Source: Scatophagus argus (lineage: Eukaryota; Chordata; Actinopteri; Scatophagidae). Taken from it: 64,000 nucleotides of DNA. The notes under the pieces are model-generated. The model had not been told where the DNA came from. It saw only the letters and a list, made by a program, of their open reading frames with translations, and did no database searches. The stretch lies in NCBI RefSeq assembly GCF_020382885.2, contig NC_058515.1:4137223-4201222 (forward strand), written 5' to 3'. A program made the translations under genes and the position numbers. Shown one piece after another: positions 1 through 11,971 of this stretch; the stretch's first letter is position 1, and each line of letters begins with the position of its first letter.

Positions 1-229
1 AGGTGTGAAACATATGCTGGGGTATGTGTCTCTATCTATAAAAATGTAGTTCTCCCCATTGTTGGGGTCTTTCCTCACTCTGACTGTAACTCTGTGTGAC
101 GATTGACCTTCTTTTGCAAAGGAATAAAAAATCTTGGAAGTCTCAGAAGTCTCTATTTCATTTTTCACCAGCAGGAGAAAATTTAGCAGCAATATAGCAG
201 CATAATTAGGGGAACGCCTTGGCCGGCCC
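1..229. other. Unassigned left edge
   Basis: No gene seen. An AATAAA at about 122-127 followed by a T-rich stretch looks like the polyadenylation part of some transposable element cut by the window edge, perhaps an LTR, but too little is present to name it. Confidence 0.3.
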
Positions 230-1200
230 TAATTATTAGTTTTATCAAAAAAGAGAGTTTTAAGTCTACTCTTAAACGTAGAGAAGGTGTCCGCCTCCCG
301 GATTGAAACCAGAAGATGGTTTCACAGTAGAGGAGCTTGATAACTCAAGGCTCTGGTTTCACATCTTCTTTTAAAGACTCTAGGAACCACAAGTAACCAT
401 GCATGGGACAAGAACTTTAAGAACGTAAAGTTTTAGTGGGATAATAGGGTACTATCAACTCTTTAAGATATGATGGTGCTTGACCATTCAGGCTTTTATA
501 TGTTAGGAGAAGAATTTTAAACTTTATCCTGAATTTTACAGGCAGCCAATAGAAAAGCCAGTACAGAAGATGCTGGTTCTTGTGTGTTATCGTGCACCAG
601 TGTTCTGGATTAGCTGGAGAGTCTTTAGAGACTTATTGGGGCAACCTGATAAAAGGGAGTTACAATAATCCAGTGTGGAAGTAATAAATGCATGGACTAA
701 TTTTTCTGACTCAGAATGTGCCTAATTTTTGCAAGATTGCAAAGGTGAGAGAATGCAGTCTTTGAAATGTATGTTATGTGTGAGTTAAATGACCTAACCT
801 GATTAAAAATAATTTCTAGATTCCTTTCAGTGGAGCTTGAGGCCAAGGCTAGGCCATCTAGAGTTGCCATATAATTTGATAATGGCCCAGAACAATAACT
901 TAAGCTATGTCCAAATTTAGAAGTATAAAATTGCAAGTCATCCAGATTTTTCTGTCTTTAAGGCATGCCTGAAGTTTGGCTAGCTCATTTGTTTCTTCTG
1001 GTTTCTTTCACAAGTACAATCGTGTGTCATCTGTGTAACAGTGAAAATGTATGAAGTGTTTCCTACAGATGGGGAGCATATAAAGGGTGAATAGTATTGG
1101 CCCGAGCACAGTACATTGGGGAATCCGTGACTAACTTTTGTGAGTATGGATGATGCATCATTAACATGAACAAATTGAGATTGATCAGATATCTTGCTTT
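230..1200. repeat. Dispersed teleost repeat, copy 1
   Basis: This stretch is shared with 33850-35340, where it is shortened and carries a LINE insertion. It is non-coding with only short chance ORFs. I recognise the type as a widely dispersed fish repeat but cannot place it in a transposon superfamily. The sharing marks the left end of the duplicated block that contains genes A and G. Confidence 0.55.
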
Positions 1201-1461
1201 TGTATGTTTATTGGGATTGGTCAAGTGTGCATAGTCTCTGATCAGAAGTAGCTAACAGGTTACTGGCCCTCCTTGCTCTACATATTAGCAGTTAATCTGA
1301 CACTGATATGCCCATGGAATGCACATTGTAGTCTCTTATTGACCTTACCTATATGGTAGCACTCACCGGTGCTTGGCCTCGTGCGTGAGTTTTTGGGCCT
1401 GAAGGTACTTACAGAATTGATGCCTATGCTAACTAGTACTCAAAGTACTGTAATGTTATTA
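1201..1461. other. Non-coding stretch
   Basis: I see no gene, exon or recognisable repeat here. Confidence 0.3.
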
Positions 1462-2010
1462 CTAGAGATTAGATTAGACACCACTTTATTGTCATTGTAC
1501 AGGTACAGTACAGGTACAAAACCAATCAAATGATGTTAGCATCTAACCAGAAATGCCAGAATAGTATTATTTGAATAAAAGTGAAAGAAGTGATGCAATA
1601 TTATATGGCCAGGGGTTTGCAGCATATATACAGATATTATAAAAATAACATGGTAAACAAATTATTATGATGAAAATGGGGTTTGTATGTAGTTTATATG
1701 TACTGTGCAAACAGTATATATAAAATGTACAGTTGGTTGTATGTTCAAAAGAATGTAAGTAATGGTAGTAAACTGAACATGTCTGAGAGTTTAGCTTGCG
1801 CAAGAGCTGTCAGTGCACATAAAAGTATGAGATATTAGGAGTGCAACTGGAGTGCAAAAATCTTAGTTCTTTAGTTTAGGAGTTTAACAGGACCACAGCT
1901 TCCAGGAAACACCTTTTCCTGAGCCTGCTGGTGCAGGATCGGTGACTCCTGTAATGTCTGCCAGATGGGAAGAGGGTGAAAAGCATGTGGTTGGGATGGG
2001 TTGCATTATT
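1462..2010 (-). mobile_element. LINE 3' end, L2-like, degraded
   Basis: Read on the minus strand it ends in CAATGACAATAAAGTG, the usual 3' terminus of a common fish L2-type LINE. The part at 1900-2010 resembles the region just upstream of that tail. There is no open reading frame of note. A shorter remnant of the same insertion survives near 36125-36155, so the insertion predates the A/G duplication. Confidence 0.55.
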
Positions 2011-3166
2011 AATAGGAACTGGTTAGAACTCTACAGCTGCTGTTTGCATAAGGACTTTAAGGCCTGTGTGGTCTCTGTGAGAGAGTGCAAACACCTTTTC
2101 GCACCAGAGAAAACCACAGTGAACTTGCATTGACGTAGATACAATGAAACAAGACAAACAGGCGTGGTAGCAGCTCTGTGAAGCTGTGCTTTGAGCCATG
2201 TGCTAACATCAACTGACAAAGATACAAAGCAAATTAAAGTAAAAATAAAAAAATCTATTATGGAAAAGACATTTAGACTTAGATTTAACTTTAAGCTAGT
2301 GTCCATTGGGGTCTGTGCGAAATTTGGCATGTGAAGGTCTTTTGACATAGATACATGCCTATCTACAGTGAGGAGGGGATAATGTCCATGATTTCAATAT
2401 AATGACAGTCTGCAAATCTAGCAAGAATAAGTTACAAAATACACAAAAATAAAAGCAGTGATCAGTATAAACTGTCATGCCACTACCATGTGAGCCTGAA
2501 AAACTTTTAATAATAACAAAAAGCAAACTGCTCAGACTCCAATCTCCATTTATTCATTGTTTCAGGGACCTTCAGACAATCAGGGGGGACATGAGAAATA
2601 TATACATATGTGGTGTGTTGTACTTTTGCAGTTTATTGAAGTAATCTCTCTCTCTCTCTTTCTCTGTCTCTCTCTATTCTTGCACTGTGCACACTCAGAC
2701 AGGTGTGAGAGAGAGTTACCGTGGTTACAAGGATGCTGTGTGTCACTCTTGTGATGACACAGAGCAAGACGGGTGTTACAGAACACTGAACATGGCTTTG
2801 AATAAAGAACTTTTTTCTGTTTAACAACCAGAGCCTCAAGTAAGATGTTCATGTTTTTAATGTTTCCTACAGACATTTAGTTTTGTTCTCACGAGTGACA
2901 TATTGAAAAAAATCACTTAAACTGCTCTCTGCAGTAGTGTATGAGACTTCCTGACTGAAAGCAAGTCAGCAGCAGAGGAAACTGACGGGGACCACAGAGT
3001 GTAGAGTGTGGCTCATCTGTGTATTGGTTGTGCTCAGAGCAAAATATACGAGTGGAAAACAAGTGACACAAAGTTTAAGGTAACAGGTGTTCATGTTTCA
3101 GGAAAATTCTAACTACGAATAAAAAAATGTCTTGTTATGAAACATAATATAGAAACACGGCCAGGT
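2011..3166. other. 3' flank of NITR gene A
   Basis: This is paralogous to 36150-37400, the 3' flank of gene G. It contains a TC-rich microsatellite at about 2646-2680, longer and more interrupted in the G copy. About 0.74 kb present next to gene G (37405-38138) is missing here between about 3083 and 3084, including the conserved poly(A) region. No independent gene is seen. Confidence 0.6.
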
Positions 3167-5345
3167 CTACTGCTTTACACTGGAATACACACATTCATCA
3201 TTGGTGTTGCTCTTCTGTCTTCTGGATCGATTGGCCTTGAGATCCCTTAAAGCAGCGTAATGAAGGTTCTCTGTGTCTTGACATGGCTGGTAAGAAAATG
3301 TAAGGTGATTCATCACTATTACAACAGATGCAGCACAAAAAGATTTGTATGGAACACAACAAGTTTCACAGTGAGGGAAATCAAAATGAATGCTTTGAAA
3401 TCATTTGTATGTGCAATAATTAATAACAATGACTGCCAAAAGACAGTAAATCTGTGTATCTGTGACCAGTGAGATTATCTATATCCTCACTCCTGACTGG
3501 TAGCAGCCAAAGCTGAGCCATATTGCTGAAACAATGTTTGAGAGTATAGATTACTTTTTATGACACCTACCAACAGGCAAAGAAAATAAGAAATAATGTT
3601 GTGCTATGAAGAGTCCTTTATTTTTCAATAGAAAATGACACTTACCGCTGCATTTGGAGCAGAAGTTGTTGAAAATGTCTCATTAGGCTCTGGTTGTGAC
3701 ACACAAAATGAAAATTATTTTATTTAAGTCTAACACACTCAATAACTGCTGTCATCTTCAAACAGTAACAGTTACCTGTATATTGGCAGCTCCTCTTGTT
3801 CATCTTGTACACAGTGAAAGCCAGTAACACAACCAGGATGGTGGTCAATGCCAAAGCTCCGCTCAAGATATACACAAGAGAGTCCACCTCATCTGTGGAG
3901 AGGCAGACACCGGGAGACATTGCATTCTTCTATTTTTCTCATAAGGTTTGGATATTTTGAAATCTATCTTAAAACAATGCTAACATGACAATTTGTACAT
4001 GAAAAGAGACGTTGGTCCTTGCTGCTCGCTACAACGAGATCCCCTATAGTATTTTCAATGCAAGCCATGGGGTCAAGTCTGTGAGTGTGTGCTTGAGAGC
4101 ATGGAAGTGTGTGTGACCCAGTAAATGCTGATTTCTGTTGCAAAGGACTTTCAGTGGTCAGTCAGACTAGAATCAGTACAGTACAGTCCATATATCATTC
4201 ATACCGCCTTAATCTCTGGAATCCAAATTTTCACAAAACAAGAACTGTAAATGTTTTATTTCTTACAATGGAGTTGCATTTGGAAGGAATTACCTTATGT
4301 TCAGTGCAGACATGAATAATTGTTATTGTGACCAGCAATTCATGTTACTTGCCAGTATTAAGGAAGTCTGTCCATGAAGGAAATTTGATCAAATAAGACA
4401 ACCTCCTCGAAAACTGTTACTCACTCTCAAAGTCAAACTTGATCTCGTCTCCAAACAGTATGTGTCCACACGAAGCAACAGCACAGGAGAAGGTCTCAGC
4501 ACGAGAGCGATTCAGGCTCTTCAATGGCAAACTGTAGACACAGGAGTGTGTTTGTGTGTTGGGATTCCTCTCACACTGATCATTCCTGCCTCCATGGGTG
4601 TAAATGAGTCCTGGATGAGATTCTCCAGAGTTTTTGAACCAGTAAACACTGTGTTCTCCATCACAGGTCCCATTGTGTACTGTACAGTTCAGAGTCACAG
4701 AGCCTCCTGGCTGGATGGTCTCAGATGCTGACTGATGGACCAAAGCTGGGATGTCCAAACCTGAACCCTTTATGGTGACGGTTGTGCCCTCACAAAACTT
4801 AAGTAAATGTGAATTGCTCCCTATACAGTAGTAAGTACCTGAGTCTGAAATTTGTAAATCTGAAATCTTCAGCTGATATTTAAGGTTTTCAATGTCAGCA
4901 GAGAAACGTGGATTCTTAAATTCATCATGAAAGGTGCTGTTAGCATTATAACTGTAGAATGAAGACACCAGCTTAGGGTTCAGTCCCGCAGTTTGCTTAT
5001 ACCAGTAAAACATTACTGATACATCATCAAGACAGGAGCAGGACAAAGTGACGCTTTCCCCAACATTGGGTGATAGAAAATGTAATGATGACTGCTTTAA
5101 AGCTGTTGTGTGAGCTGAGGAGAAGATGAAGACATGAAGACAATCCACATTTAATTAAATTCTAACCTGTTGTAAGCAGCTATAATACAGAGTCAAGGAA
5201 CAGAGATTACAAGCAAACATATGGTTATACTATGTAATAATAACATGTTGTAGTTTAGTAAACAACAAGCAATAACAAAATACAACTTACCCATATTCAC
5301 CACAAGTAAACATGTGAAGCACAAAACAAAGTTTGGAGTTGCCAT
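3167..5345 (-). CDS. nitr: NITR gene A, inhibitory Ig receptor
   Basis: Predicted 341-residue type I membrane receptor, five exons on the minus strand: 5291-5345 (leader, starts MATPNFVLCF), 4425-5114 (V and I domains together), 3776-3892 (stalk and membrane segment), 3646-3689, 3167-3286. All sites are GT-AG and the frame stays open. The V domain (about residues 19-128) has the LSCSC and TYYC cysteines and the WYKQ tryptophan. The I domain (about 132-248) has six cysteines and a degenerate J-like strand, FGDEIKFDF, in place of FGxG. The membrane segment is at about 254-276. The tail has the ITIM LHYAAL (Y312) and CVYSSV (Y336). Head and tail both match gene G closely. Its stalk lacks the three-residue insert seen in G. 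The poly(A) region found next to G is deleted here. By family the role is inhibitory signalling on immune cells; the ligand is unknown. Confidence 0.9.
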
Positions 5346-5409
5346 CGTGCTTCTGAAGATACAATGAGTATGCTGGTTCCTCTTGTCTGAGAAGACTGTG
5401 TTTGACTGG

Positions 5410-5414
5410 CCAAT
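5410..5414 (-). promoter_or_regulatory. CCAAT-type motif, gene A
   Basis: The plus strand reads GACTGGCCAATCA about 65 bases upstream of the start codon, so the gene sees ATTGG (inverted CCAAT). It is conserved in all subfamily-1 genes here. Confidence 0.5.
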
Positions 5415-5582
5415 CACAATTAATGTCCTGTTTTGAAAACACGAAACAAATGTTCAGTGCCCTGTAACACAACAGTGTTGGTCTTTGAGATGAGGAGAAC
5501 AACAATAAAAATAAAAGTCATTGTCATAGATTAAAAGATAAAATATAAATGAGTCATAAAAACGCCACTCACCAATTTTCCA

Positions 5583-5669
5583 CAAGAACATGTAAAGAAC
5601 ACAATCAAAATATATGAGAAGTTTGTCTTCAATATGTGTCAGATTGAAGACAAACTTTGGAGATGTCAT
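5583..5669 (-). pseudogene. Orphan leader exon of a subfamily-2 NITR
   Basis: The minus strand starts MTSPKFVFNL and ends in a GTGAGT donor, resembling the leaders of genes H and K. The exon is 87 bases rather than the usual 55, which changes its phase from 1 to 0, so it could not splice in frame to a V exon. The extra 32 bases create a perfect 13-base inverted repeat (arms at about 5632-5644 and 5654-5666). A subfamily-2 CCAAT motif lies upstream at 5743-5747, and homology to the 5' flanks of J and K continues to about 5880. No V exon follows: gene A's own promoter does. It is a stranded promoter-plus-exon-1 fragment. Confidence 0.7.
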
Positions 5670-5764
5670 CCTGTTCAGTCTCTGGTGCTGAATGAAAACA
5701 ATGTTGAAAGTTTCTCCACTCTTCGAGACAAGACGACGTTTGATTGGCCGACCTGAAATGAGTC

Positions 5765-8130
5765 TGTATGACCCGTAAAGGAAATATGATCACATGTTCA
5801 CTGCCGCCTGCCAAATTTGGTTTTTTGAGAGCCTTCACACGCTTGGGGATAGACAGAGAACATCATTTTGACATTGGATTTAAAACATCTGACTTAATAT
5901 AAACACTAGTACCAATCCACAAAGGGAATCCTTGCTTCATCTGGATGTCATTATGAAAAAAAAACAACATGGGAATTAAAACCTGTACTGGAGCCTTCCA
6001 CCTGGGAGGATTATATATTTTGGTTTCACTTTTTCTTTTTTTAAATCTTCAAACTCTCGAAAACTAGTGTGTCACTTTGGAGTTGGTTGCAATGGATTCA
6101 CTGTGTTTAGGACTCCTCTACCTGCTCATGAGTGTGTAGACCCGTTCTCATGACAGAAATTTGCAATATGTTAGGTTTAAAAAATTAAAAAAAAAAAAGA
6201 AAATCTAGAACAGGAGCAGGCAACTAAAGGCAACTTGGAGCTCCGAGAAAAATTTTGAATGAAAGAATGATCTAAAGAATAGAAAATACACACACTCAAG
6301 GAGCACAGGGAACCAGGGATACACAGCTTCTATAAACAGCTTCACACAGTGAAGGCAGGGAACACAAAAACTGAATACAAGGAAGCAGTAACAAAACACA
6401 GCAAACTCAAGGAACACTGAGGCAACAAAGAGCCAAGGTAACACAGATAGGTAGGTAGAACAGACAAACGGAGAGAAAAAGTATCTACGGACAAAAGGGG
6501 ACTGGTCAGGTGAAAACAGTCTGGGTGGGGAAAGCAATCAAAAAGAAAGGAAATGAAAAGCTAAGCGAGACACGAGGGGAGAAGAACTACAAAATAAAAC
6601 AGGAAACTAACTAAACAACTCAAGCCATGACACAATAAGATCAAATTGTTTTTTAACAGCTGAAAAAATATGTCTGCTGTCTCAAAATCTCATTAAAGAA
6701 GTAGAGAGATGTCAGTGTGAGCTTTTTCATCCATTGTCACAGAGGGAAAATCTCTTTAACTGGCAATCTCAGCATATCATCAACCATAATTTCCGACATC
6801 TCATTTAGGAAATCACGAGATAGCCACCTTCTCGAATAATGAGCCCGACATCACTTTAACTCTTGAGCAAGCACGTTTAACAACTCGGAAAATTGGACTC
6901 ATCTGTTTATCCTTTGAATGATTGTCAGCAGAAACGAAAGGGACAACATTAACACCCACCTCAGCAACAACAAATATGCTAACTGATACTCAATGTAAAT
7001 TTGACATTTTTTTGACAGATTGTTGTCAGGCTTTTGCCCAGCTGGAAAATCCATCCCATACAAAAGCTCTCAAACATTCTTAATTGTGTGTTACAGATAG
7101 CAACAGGGCACACATGCTTTTAGCTGTAGTGCAAATCTCACACAATAACTTGTTTTATGAGGCTCCACATAACCATGGGAATTTTACCTTCCCAACCTTT
7201 TAAAACCAGCCCCACAAAGAGTTGTGTCTGGATACTTTTGTCTATACAATAGGTCTTAAACTCTGGTCTCCACTCATGTTAGTCCTGTTATTTACCCATC
7301 CAACTGTCCCGCACTCCTCCAGAGGGCCGCTTCCAGAAATGACTCTAGAAGGGGTACTACAGTACCTAGAAGTGAAGGGCCACTGATCAGGCTGCCATGG
7401 ATGCATGGGGAGTGAGAACATGCAGGTCAGATGTGGATTGGTTATAGTGAAAAAGGGGTCAATAATATTAAAATGGCCATATTTTAAGGACATAATCAAA
7501 AGCGTTATAAAGTACTCCATGACAATGTAATCATAATCTAATTACTTATGTAATGTGATTACATAATCCTGATTGCTGGTCATCCATTAGTACCCAACCA
7601 TAGAGATTTGGTATGCAAACAACAGCTGCAACATAAAATCCTTTTAGATGTTTAAAAACTGCTGGTTGGCTCTCTGTACTACTGTGTCCTGTTAATATTT
7701 CTTCATTCTATGTGGTAATAAATCTTCTATACAATCTGTATTATGGACTGTGACTTGAAATGTGTTTACTGTAAAAGTTTTTATGCCGTATGCTCAATTG
7801 TAAGCCCACACAAAAAAACCTGATTCCATCTGAGATAATCTGGGGAGGTACAGCTAAAGTATCTGGGAAGGTACAGCTAAAGTACTAAAGCTGCATGAAG
7901 ATGTTTCAGATACATGTAAAATGTCATCTCAAAGACAGAACCTGACTTACAGTAAAACTTCACATTTTTAGGTCAATCAGAGGCCCGTCTGTGCCTGTTT
8001 CACTACTCTCTCGCCTATTGGGTGAGGTCACTATGATAAATGTAGTGCCACTCATGTATGAAGAAGCCTGAGTAACTGAGTAACTTGACTGAACACACAC
8101 ACATAGTGATTGGAAATCAAAGTGCTCCAA
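5765..8130. other. Spacer between genes A and B
   Basis: 5765-5880 is subfamily-2 NITR 5' flank. 6180-6640 is purine-rich and resembles dispersed fish repeat sequence. 6830-7120 is paralogous to 35470-36115 but lacks the SINE present there, so it is an empty site. 7580-8130 is the 3' flank of gene B, with relatives at 50446-50790 and 57640-58130. I see no further gene. The reading frames here look like chance. Confidence 0.5.
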
Positions 8131-8133
8131 GGT

Positions 8134-8139
8134 TTTATT
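8134..8139 (-). promoter_or_regulatory. Poly(A) signal, gene B
   Basis: AATAAA on the minus strand, 135 bases past the stop codon of gene B. Confidence 0.5.
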
Positions 8140-8273
8140 ATGTTTATATGATCGTTAATGATAAGACATACACACAGAAAATCACTTACATTATTTGGTT
8201 AAAATCCATCAGTATACATAATTACTATAAAAATCTTGTCTTACTCAGAAGTACAAATACAATAAGTCACGTT

Positions 8274-9806
8274 CTAATGGTTTGCACTGTAGTACACACA
8301 CTCAGTCCAGGTTTGATCCCTCCGTCCTCTTGATCTCTTGTGCAGATTTGTACTTAGAGCAGCGTAATAGAGGTTGTCTGCATTTTGGCAATCCTGGTAA
8401 GAAAATATATAACACATAAGATTATTTTGTTCTTCACATAAATTAGAACAATATTGATTGTGCAATAAAATGTGTCTGGATGGTGATTCAACAGTTACTT
8501 TACAGTCAAAGGTATTAATTCACCTCTTTATTCGCTGTGGAGGAAGCTGAACATCTTGCTTGAGTTTCTGGTTGTGAAACAGGAAAATCCTCTTTATTCA
8601 AAAGTCATGTTCAGTGAAATCAGGCTATCAGATACAAACAGTAACAGTTACCTTTATATTGGCAGTTGTTTCTCTTGTTCATCATGCACAGCAAGAAGGC
8701 CAGTAAAGCAACAAAGATGGTGGTGCATGCTGAAACTGCTCTCCAGAAATACACCAAGTCAACCTCATCTGGAAGGAAAGACATAACAAAAAGAGCTTCA
8801 GTATGTTTTCGGTTTCTTATGATTGTTTTGAATGTAACAAGGAGGACGTGAAAAATGCACCAGCCTCTGCAAGAAAAGTTACTTACAATCAAAGTCCAGC
8901 TTGGTCCCATTTCCAAACAGTATGTGTCCACATGAGGCAACAGCACAGTAGTAGGTCCCAGCATGAGAAACATTCAGGCTCTCCATTGTCAAATTGTAAG
9001 CACAGGAGTGTGTTTGTGTGCTGGGTTTCCTCTCACACTGACCATTCCTGCCTCCGTGGGTGTAAATGAGTCCTGGAGGAGATTCTCCAGAGTTTTTGAA
9101 CCAGTAAACACTGTGTTCTCCATCACAGGTCCCAGTGTGTACTGTACAGTTCAGAGTCACAGAGCCTCCTGGCTGGATGGTCTGCGGTGCTGACTGATGG
9201 ACCAAGACTGGGATTTTCAGTTCTGATCCCTTTACGGTGATGGTTATGCCCTCACAAAATTCAAGTTCATTTAGATTGCTCCCTATACAGTAGTAAGTAC
9301 CTGAGTCTGAAATACGCAAATCTGAAATCTTCAGCCGATATTTATGATTTTCAGTGTCCACTGAGAAACGTGGATTCTTAAATTCATCATGAAGAGTGCT
9401 GTCAGCATTATAACTGTAGACTGAAGACACCAGCTTTGGGTTCAGTCCTGCAGTTTGCTTATACCAGTGAAAGATCACTGATTCATCATCAGGACAGGAG
9501 CAGGACAAAGTGATGCTTTCCCCAACACTGGCTGATAGAAAATGTAATGATGACTGCTTTAAAGCTGTTGTGTGAGCTGAGGAGAAGATGAAGACATGAA
9601 GACAATATACATTTAATTAAATTCTTACATGTTATAATGAGCTGAACAATGTAATTCACGAACACAGATTACAAGCAAACATATGGTTATAGTATATAAT
9701 AATAACATTTTTTGTATCATAAGCAATAGTCCTTAACAAAATACAACTTACCCATATTCACCACCAACAGACACGTGAAGCACAAAGCAAAGTTTGGAGG
9801 TGCCAT
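8274..9806 (-). CDS. nitr: NITR gene B, inhibitory receptor with divergent tail
   Basis: Predicted 341 residues; exons 9752-9806, 8887-9576, 8652-8768, 8524-8567, 8274-8393, all GT-AG. The leader is MAPPNFALCF-like. The V domain has LSCSCPDDES and TYYCIGSN. The I domain ends in an intact J-like FGNGTKLDF. The tail differs from every other intact gene. The ITIM reads LYYAAL (Y312) and the C-terminus reads ECVYYSANH, so the second ITIM-like motif has lost its +3 valine. The membrane exon starts EVDLVYFWRAVSAC, placing an arginine at or just inside the outer edge of the membrane segment, where the other intact genes have no basic residue. The head and V+I exon are near-identical to gene D; exons 3-5 are not. 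The broken gene at 51.4-52.7 kb has a relative of this tail. Confidence 0.9.
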
Positions 9807-9885
9807 CGCGCTACAGTTGCTGCGATGAGTGAGTTGAATCTCTTTATGTTCTCTCCCCTTCTCTGAGAGGACTATGTTTGACCGG

Positions 9886-9890
9886 CCAAT
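9886..9890 (-). promoter_or_regulatory. CCAAT-type motif, gene B
   Basis: Subfamily-1 form, ACCGGCCAATCAG on the plus strand, about 80 bases before the start codon. A possible weak TATA-like CATAAAG lies between it and the ATG. Confidence 0.5.
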
Positions 9891-9899
9891 CAGATTCTA

Positions 9900-11970
9900 C
9901 GTCTTATTTTGGAAACACTGAAAACATGCTCACTACTGTATGATCACAGTGTTGGTCATTGCATTTATGCACATCTCACTGGTATGCTACGAGACAATTA
10001 TCAATAACAAATGAAAGTTTTATGGATTCACTAACATTTCAGCCAACTAACTAATTAACTTGAAGCTTTAAAATCCACTGGGGTCTACAGTGTGTAAGGT
10101 TTGGCATGTGAAAATGTGTTCATATACAAAATCTACAATGAGAAGAAAATCATGATTTGGACACACAAGTCTGGCTCGACAAAAATAAAATTTTACTTTC
10201 AGTAATATAAAGAAATACAGAAAAACAAATGTGTGCCAAAGTATTGATGAGTAATAAACTGTCACCTCATCACTGTGTGAGCCTCACAACACTTTAAATA
10301 CTTGAGCTGCTCCACACTTGAACGTAGCTCATGTTCCAATCTCCACTTGTTCATTGCAACCAGATACCTTCAGACCATCAGGGGAAGATGAGAAATAAAC
10401 TACATCTGTGTTGTGTATTGTGATTTTTAAAGTTTATAAAAGTAATCTGAGTCATCTCTCCCTCACTCTGTTGTTGCACTCAGACAGGTGTGAAGGTGAG
10501 TTACCACGGTTAAAGAATAGACAGAAAAGATAAAAATAAATCAATGAGTAAATGAATGCAAGTTTTACTTTACACATTTAGAGCATTTCAGAAAACGTGT
10601 TGTGGTTTCCCTTGTTGTGAGACGTTGTGGTTTCAGATTCAGAGTAATAATTCAATGTGCGTCACTAATATACAATACTCATGATTTATTTTTAGCGAGA
10701 AAAAAAATGATTGCATGCAGTGACAAGAGTACAAGAAACTTGAACATCCTTCACTGTCAAGTGATCTTCCGGTTTGACAGCAGTTTCATCAAAGCTGCAC
10801 CCTCAGCTGAAAAATGTCTGGACATCACCCGGGTGGTGCAGATTAGTAGGTCAATACTTGACAAAAGGAGTTGAGAAGCTCTAATTTACCCATTAATCCT
10901 GATTTACAACATCCTCACGGCTTACTGTTAAACTTTTTGCAGTTTCCTACACATTTTAAAGAATGTGTTAGCAACATTAACATGCTGTGTACAAACATTG
11001 CACCTATTTTTACTATCAAACTACTCTACTTTCCTTAAGTTCACTCCAGGAATTTAGTTTGTCACTCACAAGTGACATGTTTAAAGTAACCTTTGTTGCG
11101 TTGCTCTCTGCAGTAGTGGATGAGACTTCCTGACTGAAAGCAAAATATCAGCAGCAGCAGAAGCTGAGGGCACAGGGGAGTGTGCATTGTGGGTTATCTG
11201 TGTTAGGAGGAGGTGTGGAGGTCTGAGCCAAATACACAAATGGAGGACAAGTGACACAAAGTTTTAGGTAACACTTTGGGCTGAAGTTATGTTCACAAAT
11301 CAACAGTAAAATGTGACCAGTCAATGTATACATGACAGAAAAATATGGCTGAAACTCCTCCTGTGGAGGCACATTAGCACAGCATGAAACTCCTACATGT
11401 CCCACAATGCACCTCAGTAGAATGATTTCATTTGACCCTCTGTGCCTGGTAAACACCCACTCGTTTCAAACATGATTAGTTCTGCTCATCAGCAAGCTGA
11501 TATTCACTTTAACTACAACATTAACTATTGTGCCATCTGTTCTTCGACTGAAGTAAAGGATCAAAATACTTGTGTTGTGGACAGGATCTGTAGGTCAGAT
11601 TCAGAGAGAAACTGAGAGTCACTGAGAGACATCCTGCGTGACATCACAGAGACAAAGAACAGACAAGCTCTGACGTGATCTCACTTTACTGTTACCTACA
11701 AAGAAGTTATAAGAAGCTTCTTACAGGTGTGTAGCAGTGGACACAATAAACAACCCAGCCAGATCGTTCTGTGATGACTTCTGTACATACTGTACATGTG
11801 ATGTCACTGACGCAGACTTGGTTCAGTTGTGAAATCTCTTAGAGAGACTAACCCCAGCAGTACACACAGAGGTGTGAATGTATTTCTGTAAACTCTGGAG
11901 ACAAAGAGTAGAGTGTTTCACAGCTGACAAGACATCAAAGAAACTGTAACAAGACTTTGTTTCATTGCAA
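9900..11970. other. Spacer between genes B and C
   Basis: This is nearly identical to 21985-24055, at a constant offset of about 12,085 bases, and marks the tandem duplication. Its 3' half is also related to 37150-37750. Short ORFs are preserved in both copies only because the whole DNA is; I see no gene. Confidence 0.6.
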
Positions 11971-11971
11971 G

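Noticed and set aside
2646-2680. TC-rich tract, CA tracts and GGAT tracts as CRISPR-like or structured arrays
   Set aside because: Simple microsatellites with no spacers. CRISPR arrays are not expected in vertebrate DNA.
4462-4731. Plus-strand ORF of 89 codons, with relatives in every NITR copy (for example 9.0, 13.4, 21.0, 25.8, 39.5, 47.1, 53.8 and 59.7 kb)
   Set aside because: It is the antisense of the I domain. It recurs because the I domain is conserved, and no splice or start context supports it.
10602-10874. 90-codon plus-strand ORF preserved at 22687-22959
   Set aside because: The whole 2 kb spacer is duplicated almost unchanged, so preservation says nothing about coding. No domain or splice context.
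11148-11456. 102-codon minus-strand ORF preserved at 23233-23541 and partly at 37287-37547
   Set aside because: Same reason: duplicated spacer, no recognisable protein, and the third copy differs by indels.
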